NCBI GenBank assembly: GCA_009693885.1
Contig: SHWK01000042.1
Coordinates: 1 to 7,803 of the forward strand
Source of the DNA: Rickettsiales bacterium
GTDB lineage: Bacteria > Pseudomonadota > Alphaproteobacteria > Rickettsiales > UBA1997
Length of the DNA stretch: 7,803 nucleotides
Reading direction: 5' to 3'
Shown: one piece after another, positions 1-5,647 of the stretch
Layout of the letters: each line of letters starts with the position of its first letter
Position numbering within the stretch: the stretch's first letter is position 1
Program-made: the position numbers and the translations under genes
The notes under the pieces: generated by a model
Databases searched by the model: none
Told to the model about the DNA's origin: nothing
What the model saw: only the letters and a program-made list of their open reading frames with translations

Positions 1-544
1 AAAAATGCATCGCTTTTTTAACATGACCATCTTCGGCAACAATATCGATTACCTTTGCATCCATATAAACAAAGGCGTAGTCCGATTCTAATTGCCGCTG
101 ATTATATTTTTTAGCTTCAGCAAAAATTTCATCAAGAATAATTTCTGTTTGTGCTGGAGAATAAGGCAAATCAAGGCTTCGAAAGGTATTGGCGATTGAT
201 TTAAAACTTTTGCAATTCAGAATTACGCTTTCAAGCAAAGAGCCGTGGGCGTCGCCGATATTTCTGCTATATTTTGGCAATAAATGTGGATAGAAATTAC
301 CGTTTCGAGCCCGTGGAACTGCGATTGGAATTTGGCTGATTCCGAAATTTACATTACGGGCGGAAGCGAAGCCGTTAGCCTTGTCAGACAGGTTTTCTTC
401 CAGATAAAATTCGCGATCTTTTAGAAATGCGCTATTTAACAAATTGGATATTCCTTGGATTAAAAAACTTTGTACGTCACTTTTAAAAAAACCTTCTTTG
501 TTAGAAATAATTTTTTCAAAGAGCGCTGCTTTTTTTGGCGAGAT
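1..544 (-). pseudogene. IS256-family (Mutator-type) transposase, start missing, cut by window edge
   Basis: Translating the minus strand from 544 leftwards gives about 181 codons with no stop. The hallmarks are those of IS256/Mutator transposases: an IPIAVPRARNGNFYPHLLPKY block matching the family's 'l.VPRDRnGeFeP.l..KY' region, then a helical stretch ending QRQLESDYAFVYMDAKVID. The Asp of MDA (codon 59-61) sits where the first catalytic Asp of the DDE triad is expected; the rest of the catalytic domain lies beyond position 1. The first codon of the open frame directly follows the proS stop, in the same frame. No ATG occurs before the one at 62-64, which already lies at the catalytic Asp, and there is no room for an upstream terminal inverted repeat. 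I therefore infer that the 5' end of the element was deleted, leaving a fragment that may be transcribed from proS but is probably not translated. A non-ATG start (ATT near codon 12, or TTG near codon 35) is a less likely alternative. Confidence 0.75.
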
Positions 545-553
545 TTAAATCTC
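540..553. repeat. 14-bp perfect palindrome across the proS/transposase junction
   Basis: GAGATTTAAATCTC is identical to its reverse complement and is centred on the proS stop codon (545-547). It covers the last two coding codons of proS and the first codons of the transposase frame. It is too short and lacks a T-tract, so it is a poor terminator. It may mark the recombination or deletion point that joined the IS fragment to proS. Confidence 0.6.
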
Positions 554-1813
554 ACTAATCGCAACTTCTTTTTTTGTGCCAGTGGCGCGATTTTTTATTT
601 CTACCATTCCATTAGCTGCGCCTTTTGGCCCTACAACCACTTGCGTTGGAACCCCGATCAAATCTGCGACAGAAAATTTTTGACCCACGCTCGCTTTGCT
701 ATCATCGTATAAAATCTCGATATTTTTGCTGCGATATTTTGCGTAGATTTCTTCGCAGAGCTTATCACAAGCGGCGTCTCCTGCTTTTAAATTTATCAAT
801 ATTACTTGAAATGGGGCGACGGCTTCTGGCCAGATGATGCCGTTGGCATCGTGGCTGGCTTCAATGATGGCGGCTACTAGGCGCGAAACTCCGATTCCGT
901 AGGAGCCCATATTTGGGTAGAGTTTTTCGCCTGTGGGGCCTGTGACTGAGGCTTCCATGGCTTTGGAGTATTTCTCACCAAAATTAAAAATGTGGCCGAC
1001 TTCGATGCCGCGCCTTGAGGCAAGCTGATCGGCAGCGATTGGGCATTTTTCTGCAATATGTAATTCATCGGCCATTGCATAAACTGATTGCATTTCTTCG
1101 ATGTTGAAATCGGCGCTGGCAGAGAGTTCATCGAACTTTTTATCGTAGTAGATTGCGCTTTCACCGGTATCTGCGAGCACGTGAAATTCATGAGAGAGAT
1201 CGCCGCCAATGGCGCCAGTGTTGGCACGCAGGGCGATTGGTTTTAGCCCGAGGCGTTTGAAAATTTTGAAATAAGTTGTGTACATTAAATCATAAGTTTT
1301 GCGCGCGCTTACAGCGTCTAGGTCAAACGAGTAGCTATCTTTCATTAAAAATTCGCGGCCGCGCATTACGCCAAATCTTGGGCGAATTTCATCGCGAAAT
1401 TTCCAGTGAATTTGATAGAAATTTTTTGGCAAATCTTTGTAAGAAGTAACATTTTTGCGGAATAAATCAGTGACGACTTCTTCATGGGTAGGGCCGTAGA
1501 GAATATCGCGGTCGTGGCGATCTTTGATGCGCAGCATTTCTTTGCCATAATCATCATAGCGGCCAGATTCGATCCAAAGCTCTTTTGGTTGAATGGTTGG
1601 CATGAGAATTTCGATGGCGCCAGCTTTGTCTAATTCATCGCGCACGATGTTTTCGATATTGCGCAAAACCTTTAGGCCCAAGGGTAGCCAGCTGTAAATG
1701 CCTGATGCAGTTTGGCGAATCATGCCAGCGCGGATCATTAATTGATGCGAGGCGATGGTGGCATCGGTTGGATTTTCTTTTAATGTTGGTAAAAAATAGT
1801 TTGAGAGTTTCAT
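545..1813 (-). CDS. proS: Prolyl-tRNA synthetase, short form without editing insert
   Basis: This cytoplasmic class II aminoacyl-tRNA synthetase charges tRNA-Pro with proline using ATP. The 422 residues follow the family order: N-terminal MKLSNYFLPTLKENPTDA, motif 1 region around 60-85 (GAIEILMPTIQPKELW), YGPTHEE at 106-112, motif 2 at 139-148 (FRDEIRPRFG) followed by REFLMKDSYSFD, and motif 3 at 303-311 (GSYGIGVSR). An anticodon-binding domain runs from about 330 to the end (VVVGPKGAANGMVEIKNR). Only about 190 residues separate motif 2 from motif 3, so the roughly 180-residue editing (INS) domain of E. coli-type ProRS is absent, as is usual in alphaproteobacteria. Clearing of Ala-tRNA-Pro would then need a separate deacylase, which is not in this window. 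The C-terminus stops soon after KNRATGTKKEVAISEI and joins transposase sequence directly, so the last few residues may have been lost or replaced. No clear Shine-Dalgarno precedes the ATG. Confidence 0.97.
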   Translation of the reverse strand: MKLSNYFLPTLKENPTDATIASHQLMIRAGMIRQTASGIYSWLPLGLKVLRNIENIVRDELDKAGAIEILMPTIQPKELWIESGRYDDYGKEMLRIKDRHDRDILYGPTHEEVVTDLFRKNVTSYKDLPKNFYQIHWKFRDEIRPRFGVMRGREFLMKDSYSFDLDAVSARKTYDLMYTTYFKIFKRLGLKPIALRANTGAIGGDLSHEFHVLADTGESAIYYDKKFDELSASADFNIEEMQSVYAMADELHIAEKCPIAADQLASRRGIEVGHIFNFGEKYSKAMEASVTGPTGEKLYPNMGSYGIGVSRLVAAIIEASHDANGIIWPEAVAPFQVILINLKAGDAACDKLCEEIYAKYRSKNIEILYDDSKASVGQKFSVADLIGVPTQVVVGPKGAANGMVEIKNRATGTKKEVAISEI

Positions 1814-1856
1814 GTTTTTGGTAGAGTTAATTTATCTAAATTTTTTTATAAAATTG

Positions 1857-1885
1857 ATTATAAAATAAATTTATTTTTCTAATAA
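1857..1885 (-). promoter_or_regulatory. Candidate sigma-70 promoter for proS
   Basis: On the minus strand a perfect TATAAT (1857-1862) lies 17 bp downstream of TTATTA (1880-1885), a weak -35 match. Transcription would start near 1850 and give a leader of about 37 nt before the proS ATG. The -35 falls within the 3' end of the esterase gene. The surrounding sequence is very AT-rich (including a 16-bp palindrome, AAAATAAATTTATTTT), so chance matches are easy; the perfect -10 and ideal spacer are the only support. Confidence 0.4.
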
Positions 1886-2533
1886 TTTTTTTACAAAATG
1901 CATTCCAGCGCGAATGCCCTGAATATCTATCGTGTGATCGAGATGTTCAAACGCATGTGATTCAAACGGAATTTTATTTTGTTGCAAGAGTTTTTCTGCT
2001 TCTAAAAAATTTGTAAAAGGTAGTACAGAATCAAGTTTGCCATGCACCAAGCAAATATCAGGTTTAGAAACTGTGATTTCACCGAGATGTTCAGGCAAAA
2101 TTAATTTGCCAGAATATGAAATAATGCCAGCAGGTTTTTCTTGCATCGAGAGACCTTGGTAGAGGCTCATCATCGCGCCTTGCGAGAATCCAATTAAAAA
2201 TAATTTTTCTGGTTTTAGTTGAAAGCGATCGAGATGCCCTTGGATAAAAGTGCCGAGAATTTTGTTGGCGTTTTTTACACTTTGAGCAACTTTGCTGATA
2301 TCGCTATTTGATCCCCAGTTTGCTAGTGAGAACCATTGATAGGCATTGGGGAAGCCGCCTTCCCATGGCTCTATGGCGTTGGGGGAAATATAATTGGCAT
2401 CGGGAATAACATGGGCGAATTCATGCGATAAATCGAGCAGGTTTTCACCGTTGGCGCCATAACCGTGCAAGAAAATCACTAGATGTTTTGGATTTTTAAC
2501 GGTAGAGTGTTCGAAGAATTTGATATTCGACAT
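1871..2533 (-). CDS. Alpha/beta-hydrolase, phospholipase/carboxylesterase family
   Basis: A 220-residue serine hydrolase of the phospholipase/carboxylesterase (YpfH-like, acyl-protein thioesterase-related) family, of normal length. The oxyanion region is FLHGYGANGENLL (21-33). The nucleophile elbow is GFSQG (115-119, Ser117). The acid is probably Asp168 in VHGKLDSVLPF, and the catalytic His is His200 in LDHTID. No signal peptide or membrane segment is visible, so it is probably cytoplasmic. Members hydrolyse short-chain carboxyl esters or lysophospholipids; the natural substrate here cannot be told. The start MSNIKFFEHS at 2533 fits the family and lies 14 bp from the divergent ccmA ATG, so its promoter must lie inside ccmA coding sequence. 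proS follows 57 bp downstream on the same strand and may be partly co-transcribed. Confidence 0.9.
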   Translation of the reverse strand: MSNIKFFEHSTVKNPKHLVIFLHGYGANGENLLDLSHEFAHVIPDANYISPNAIEPWEGGFPNAYQWFSLANWGSNSDISKVAQSVKNANKILGTFIQGHLDRFQLKPEKLFLIGFSQGAMMSLYQGLSMQEKPAGIISYSGKLILPEHLGEITVSKPDICLVHGKLDSVLPFTNFLEAEKLLQQNKIPFESHAFEHLDHTIDIQGIRAGMHFVKKLLEK

Positions 2534-2547
2534 AAATTTATAATAAA

Positions 2548-3162
2548 ATGCTCACACTAGAAAATATTGAGTGTAAAAAAAATGAGCAAATAATTTTTGC
2601 TGGGCTTGGATTTTCGCTTTTTTTGGGATCAGCCTTAATTGTTAGCGGAAAAAATGGCTCAGGAAAAACTTCCTTATTGAAGATTGTATCAGGCGTTTAT
2701 AAGGAATCTAATGGAAAAATTCTTTGGAGCGGTGAAAATATCGAGAATTTTCGCGATGATTTTAATGGCGATTTACAATTTATTGGACATAAAAATTTCT
2801 TGAAGCAAGATCTTGCGGTATTGGATAATCTTTATTTTTATGCCAAGTTGCATGATAGCGAAATGTTGGTTCCTGCGGCTTTGCGATTTTTTAAGTTGGA
2901 AGATTTAGCGGGAGAAAAAGTTAAAAATTTATCTGCTGGTTGGCAAAAAAGGGTGCAATTAGCTAGGCTTATGGCTTGCCCCGCAACAATTTGGGTTTTG
3001 GATGAGCCTTCAAATAATTTAGATGCTGAGGGAAAAAAATTGCTGAAAGGTTTGATCAAGGCGCATCTTGAGAATAGCGGGGTTGTTGTGCTTGCGACTC
3101 ATGATGAAGAGTTTTTTAGGCTTGGTTCGGTGATTTGTTTGGAGGATTTTGTTTGTGTTTAG
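2548..3162 (+). CDS. ccmA: Heme exporter ATP-binding subunit CcmA (cytochrome c maturation, system I)
   Basis: A 204-residue single-domain ABC ATPase. CcmA works with CcmB/CcmC at the inner membrane and powers release of holo-CcmE, which delivers heme to apocytochrome c. It shows Walker A GKNGSGKT (34-41), the signature LSAGWQKRVQLARL (128-141), Walker B IWVLDEPSNNLD (148-159) and the switch His in ATHD (His185). The CcmA-type features are the short length, the FIGHKNFLKQDLAVLDNLYFYAKL stretch in place of a standard Gln-containing Q-loop, and LSAG rather than LSGG. The N-terminus MLTLENIECKKNEQIIFAGLGFSL matches the family, supporting the ATG at 2548 even though only 14 bp separate it from the divergent esterase start. 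No ccmB follows; the next feature is the inverted-repeat region. Scattered ccm genes are known in Rickettsiales, so the partners are probably elsewhere. A generic small ABC ATPase is the alternative. Confidence 0.9.
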   Translation: MLTLENIECKKNEQIIFAGLGFSLFLGSALIVSGKNGSGKTSLLKIVSGVYKESNGKILWSGENIENFRDDFNGDLQFIGHKNFLKQDLAVLDNLYFYAKLHDSEMLVPAALRFFKLEDLAGEKVKNLSAGWQKRVQLARLMACPATIWVLDEPSNNLDAEGKKLLKGLIKAHLENSGVVVLATHDEEFFRLGSVICLEDFVCV

Positions 3163-3194
3163 ATTTTTCTGGCGCTTGTAGATCCTGCCCCCAC

Positions 3195-3275
3195 GATAAA
3201 TCACCTACTGCTTATTAATTTTATTTCGCGCGCAAGCACAGCTACATAAAATCAATAAGCAGTAGGTGATTTATC
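3195..3275. repeat. Long hairpin A (22-bp perfect arm plus 7 bp, 21-nt loop)
   Basis: The left arm 3195-3216 (begins GATAAATCACCTACTGC) is the perfect reverse complement of 3254-3275. After one A/C mismatch (3217/3253), another 7 bp pair (ATTTTAT with ATAAAAT), giving a 30-position stem with a 21-nt loop at 3225-3245. The loop is about 62% GC and contains CGCGCGC, in contrast to the AT-rich stem. It begins 32 bp after the ccmA stop and could slow or end transcription, but no T-tract follows the stem, so it is not a typical intrinsic terminator. Confidence 0.95.
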
Positions 3276-3350
3276 TGCCACGAATGCGTTACAGATCAAT
3301 TGCTATTGTCTAATCATTTTATGTAGCTGTGCTTGCGCGCGAAATAAAAT
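3218..3350. repeat. Pair of 35-bp identical cores in inverted orientation
   Basis: Positions 3218-3252 and 3316-3350 are exact reverse complements over 35 bp. Each core has its own 7-bp inverted ends (ATTTTAT and ATAAAAT) and a GC-rich asymmetric centre. They flank a 63-bp segment (3253-3315) holding the right arm of hairpin A, a 15-bp spacer and the left arm of hairpin B. The region can therefore fold either as two separate hairpins or as one large stem in which the two cores pair. Inverted identical cores are also a natural substrate for inversion of the segment between them. Confidence 0.9.
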
Positions 3351-3375
3351 GATTAGACAATAGCAATTGATCTGT
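3291..3375. repeat. Long hairpin B (32-bp perfect arm, 21-nt loop)
   Basis: The left arm 3291-3322 (begins ACAGATCAATTGCTATTG) is the perfect reverse complement of 3344-3375, a 32-bp stem without a mismatch. The loop is 3323-3343, and it is the exact reverse complement of the loop of hairpin A. The outer 25 bp of the stem share no sequence with hairpin A. The hairpin sits 15 bp after hairpin A and ends 55 bp before the preferred panC start. No T-tract follows on the plus strand. Confidence 0.95.
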
Positions 3376-3404
3376 GAGTCACATAGCAATGATCCGTAGG
3401 TCAC
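3360..3404 (+). repeat. Degenerate tandem repeat of 23 and 22 bp next to hairpin B
   Basis: Unit 1 (3360-3382) and unit 2 (3383-3404) abut. Both follow the pattern ATAGCAAT(T)GATC, then C/T, GT, two bases swapped (GA or AG), GTCAC. Unit 1 is mostly inside the right arm of hairpin B, so unit 2 looks like a diverged copy of the arm extended outside the hairpin. The array lies just upstream of panC and could be an operator-like direct repeat or a slippage product. Confidence 0.7.
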
Positions 3405-3430
3405 AATCCAAATACCAAACAAGTTTAAAT

Positions 3431-4276
3431 ATGTTTACAGCAAAAACAATCGCACAAATAACACAAAAACTTGCAGAAGAAAAAAAGCTTGGCAAAATAA
3501 TCGCTTTTGTTCCAACCATGGGAGCACTGCATCGCGGGCATATTGCTTTAGTTGCGCAAGCAAAACAAGAAGCTGATATTGTAGTGGTAAGTTTGTTTGT
3601 TAATCGTACACAATTTAATGATGTTGAGGATTATCAAAAATATCCAAGAACCATAGAGGAAGATGTAGCAAAGCTTGAGGCCTGCGGCGTTGATTATGTT
3701 TTTGTGCCGAGTGAAGAAGAAATTTATCCAAATAGTGATTTTGCATTTAAAATTATTGTGACAAAATTTGTTGATTGTCTTTGTGGCTATACTCGTGTTG
3801 GGCACTTTGATGGCGTTGCTTTAGTGGTAACAAAATTATTTAATATCATTAATCCTGATATTGCGATTTTTGGCGAAAAAGATTTTCAGCAAGCCTTAGT
3901 AATAAAAAAATTAGTGCGTGATTTAAATTTTACAGTTAAAATTTTGACGCATGAAATAGTGCGAGAAAAAGACGGCTTAGCTCTTTCTTCGCGCAATCAA
4001 AGATTGGATGAGGCTAGGAAAATTAAGGCTGCAAACATCTTTAGGGTTTTGTCAGAAATAAAATCAGAAATAAAAGTTGGCGTAGACATCGGCGATATTT
4101 TGCAAAAAAAATCTATCAAATTATTAGAGATGGGTTTTGAAGGGGTTGATTATTTAGAAATTCGTGATGAAGAAAATTTGCAACTTGTCACTGATATAAA
4201 ATCAACAAAAAATTTGCGGATATTTATTGCAGTCTATTTGCAAGGAGTTAGATTAGTTGATAATCTAAAAATATAA
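3431..4276 (+). CDS. panC: Pantothenate synthetase (pantoate--beta-alanine ligase)
   Basis: This enzyme joins pantoate and beta-alanine using ATP, the last step of pantothenate (vitamin B5) synthesis feeding coenzyme A; it acts in the cytoplasm. From the ATG at 3431 it has 281 residues, the normal length. The ATP-binding PTMGALHRGH is at 28-37 (HIGH-type motif). VNRTQF at 58-63 corresponds to the family's usual VNPxQF, with Arg for Pro but the pantoate-binding Gln kept. Next come GHFDGVALVVTKLFNII (124-140), FGEKDFQQ (148-155) and the KMSKS-like LSSRN (185-189). An in-frame ATG at 3374 would add 19 residues (MSHIAMIRRSQ...), but these are encoded by hairpin B and the tandem repeat and have no family counterpart, so 3431 is preferred. 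No good Shine-Dalgarno precedes either start. panB and panD are not in the window. It is the first gene of the tight block running to the right edge; the next gene starts 7 nt after its stop. Confidence 0.96.
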   Translation: MFTAKTIAQITQKLAEEKKLGKIIAFVPTMGALHRGHIALVAQAKQEADIVVVSLFVNRTQFNDVEDYQKYPRTIEEDVAKLEACGVDYVFVPSEEEIYPNSDFAFKIIVTKFVDCLCGYTRVGHFDGVALVVTKLFNIINPDIAIFGEKDFQQALVIKKLVRDLNFTVKILTHEIVREKDGLALSSRNQRLDEARKIKAANIFRVLSEIKSEIKVGVDIGDILQKKSIKLLEMGFEGVDYLEIRDEENLQLVTDIKSTKNLRIFIAVYLQGVRLVDNLKI

Positions 4277-4283
4277 TTTTCTT

Positions 4284-5363
4284 ATGATTTACATTATTAT
4301 CAGCAATATTGGTTTGGCACTGATGATGCTAATTTTATATTTTCGGTATTCGCATTTTAGAATCACTTCAACTTTTAAAATTCGTGATCTTGAAAAGCGC
4401 TTGAACCGTGAAATTACCGATAAAGAATCCCTAAATATTAGATTAACCAGCGAGTTAAAAGCCGAAACGGAGCAGTCGAAACAATTGCTTCGTTCTATTG
4501 ATGAAATGCACAAAGAAAAAGAAGGCGAGGTTCGTTTGCGCCTTGAAGCAGAAAAACAAATTGAGTTGGCATTGCAAAAAATACAAGAAATCCAAAAGCG
4601 CATGAGTGATTGGAAAAATATTCAAGATGCGGCAATGGAAGATGCCAAACATACCATCACAAAAGTGGGAACTGATTTATTTGTTAAGTTAAGCCAGAGT
4701 CACAAAGAAGAAACCGTTGAAAGTCGTGCGGTTATTGATCAAACCGTTAAAAGTGTTTATGGATATTTAGATAATATTTCTAAAAATGTTGAATCCTTCA
4801 AGCAAAAAAGTGATCTCGTTAGTGAGAAGCTTGATAGGGCAGTATCATCTGCAAGTTCAACAATGGCAAGGGCCGCGCCAGTTAAGATTGATTCTGTTAC
4901 GGCAAAAATAATTACTGGAGTAGTAGAAAATATCAAAATTTCTGGGCATGCGCCAAATAAAAAATATATCGCCAGCACCACGCTTGATGTTGAAAAAACA
5001 AAAATGCTGCTTTGTGATTTGATATTTGAAAAAGATGAAGCAATCTATGTTTTTGATTTTAAATCGGTGCGTTATTTTCAAGAATATGATAAAGCAAAGG
5101 TCTCAAATAAAGAATCGGCAATTGAAAATTTAAAGCAGAAACTGGATAAATATATTATCTATATTTCTAATGCAAAATATAGTGATGCGGCCCGCAAATT
5201 AGCCGCTTTGTTAAAAATAAAATTCACCAAATCAAAAGTTGTTTTTGTGATTAATTCGCCGAGTGAGATGAAAATTCTCAAAGAAATAAAATATTTTGAG
5301 CGTATACAAAAAGCCGGGCTTGAGATTTTTGATGTTGATGGGGTAAATGATCTGGTTCTTTAA
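4284..5363 (+). CDS. Membrane-anchored coiled-coil protein with RmuC-like nuclease-type domain
   Basis: The 359 residues begin with one hydrophobic segment (about 2-20, IYIIISNIGLALMMLILYF), which should anchor the protein in the inner membrane. A long charged, heptad-rich coiled coil follows (about 30-115), then a helical linker (to about 200) and a globular C-terminal half. There, CDLIFEKDEAIYVFDFKSVRYFQEYDKA (244-271) resembles the PD-x(n)-DxK block of RmuC proteins, 'PDvii.lpd...viDsKvsl.aYe'. Asp245, Asp258 and Lys260 would be the PD-(D/E)XK metal-binding set. NLKQKLDKYIIYISNAKYS and KVVFVINSPSEMKILKE fit the following RmuC segments. RmuC is known from limiting inversions between short inverted repeats. 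This protein lacks the usual C-terminal extension and the identity is low by eye, so I call it RmuC-like rather than RmuC. It begins 7 nt after panC and is followed 17 nt later by the CDGSH gene. Confidence 0.6.
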   Translation: MIYIIISNIGLALMMLILYFRYSHFRITSTFKIRDLEKRLNREITDKESLNIRLTSELKAETEQSKQLLRSIDEMHKEKEGEVRLRLEAEKQIELALQKIQEIQKRMSDWKNIQDAAMEDAKHTITKVGTDLFVKLSQSHKEETVESRAVIDQTVKSVYGYLDNISKNVESFKQKSDLVSEKLDRAVSSASSTMARAAPVKIDSVTAKIITGVVENIKISGHAPNKKYIASTTLDVEKTKMLLCDLIFEKDEAIYVFDFKSVRYFQEYDKAKVSNKESAIENLKQKLDKYIIYISNAKYSDAARKLAALLKIKFTKSKVVFVINSPSEMKILKEIKYFERIQKAGLEIFDVDGVNDLVL

Positions 5364-5380
5364 GTTTTAATTAATTTTTT

Positions 5381-5647
5381 ATGCAAGAAAAATTGCCAAG
5401 AATTGCTGCAAAAGCGCCATTTAAGGTTAATGTTGAGGCTGGTAAAAAATATTTTTGGTGTTCTTGTGGACTTTCGCAAAATCAACCTTTTTGCGACGGA
5501 TCTCACAAGGCTCACAAAAACGCTGATGGAACAAGCGTTATGAAATCAGTTGTTTATGAAGCAACCGAAAGCAAGCAAGTTTATTTTTGTGGCTGTAAAC
5601 ACAGCAAAAATGGTGTGCTTTGCGATGGAGCGCACAATTCTTTATGA
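5381..5647 (+). CDS. Double CDGSH iron-sulfur protein (CISD3/MiNT-like)
   Basis: An 88-residue soluble protein with two CDGSH-type [2Fe-2S] motifs. The first is WCSCGLSQNQPFCDGSHK (ligands Cys27, Cys29, Cys38, His42). The second is YFCGCKHSKNGVLCDGAHN (Cys70, Cys72, Cys81, His85; the core reads CDGAH). All eight 3Cys-1His ligands are present, so two clusters per chain are expected, the arrangement of mitochondrial CISD3 and small bacterial homologues. No signal peptide or membrane segment is visible, so it should be cytoplasmic, in a redox-sensing, electron or Fe-S transfer role; the partner is unknown. The start MQEKLPRIAAKAPFKV fits the family's N-terminus. Its stop codon overlaps the ATG of the downstream exporter (ATGA), which implies translational coupling. 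Confidence 0.95.
   Translation: MQEKLPRIAAKAPFKVNVEAGKKYFWCSCGLSQNQPFCDGSHKAHKNADGTSVMKSVVYEATESKQVYFCGCKHSKNGVLCDGAHNSL
5627..5630 (+). promoter_or_regulatory. Possible ribosome binding site for the ABC exporter
   Basis: GGAG lies 13 nt before the ATG at 5644, inside the CDGSH coding sequence. The spacing is long, but it lies downstream of the possible TTG start at 5620 and therefore cannot serve it. This favours 5644 or 5647, where coupling to the CDGSH stop codon may matter more than the SD itself. Confidence 0.35.

Noticed and set aside
877..1227. Minus-strand frame of 116 codons inside proS
   Set aside because: It overlaps a well-conserved proS in another frame, and its translation has no recognisable domain.
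1863..1880. 16-bp AT palindrome upstream of proS as an operator
   Set aside because: It is made only of A and T in a region that is almost entirely A/T, so chance is a sufficient explanation.
2539..2544. Perfect TATAAT just before ccmA
   Set aside because: It ends 3 bp before the ccmA ATG, so transcription would start after the start codon. No -35 box lies at 16-18 bp. It is probably a by-product of the A/T-only gap.
3195..3375. Intrinsic terminators of ccmA
   Set aside because: The stems are long, but neither is followed by a T-run on the plus strand, and complementary loops are not a terminator feature.
3291..3375. CRISPR-like repeats or an integron attC array
   Set aside because: There are only two palindromes with different stems. 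There are no regularly spaced identical repeats, no cas or integrase gene, and no attC R-box motifs.
3374..3430. True N-terminus of PanC
   Set aside because: The extra 19 residues come from repeat DNA, while MFTAKTIAQITQKL at 3431 matches the usual PanC start.
3548..3805. Antisense frame inside panC
   Set aside because: It overlaps the conserved PanC coding sequence, and its translation is low-complexity and Ile/Asn/Phe-rich, as expected of the antisense of AT-rich DNA.
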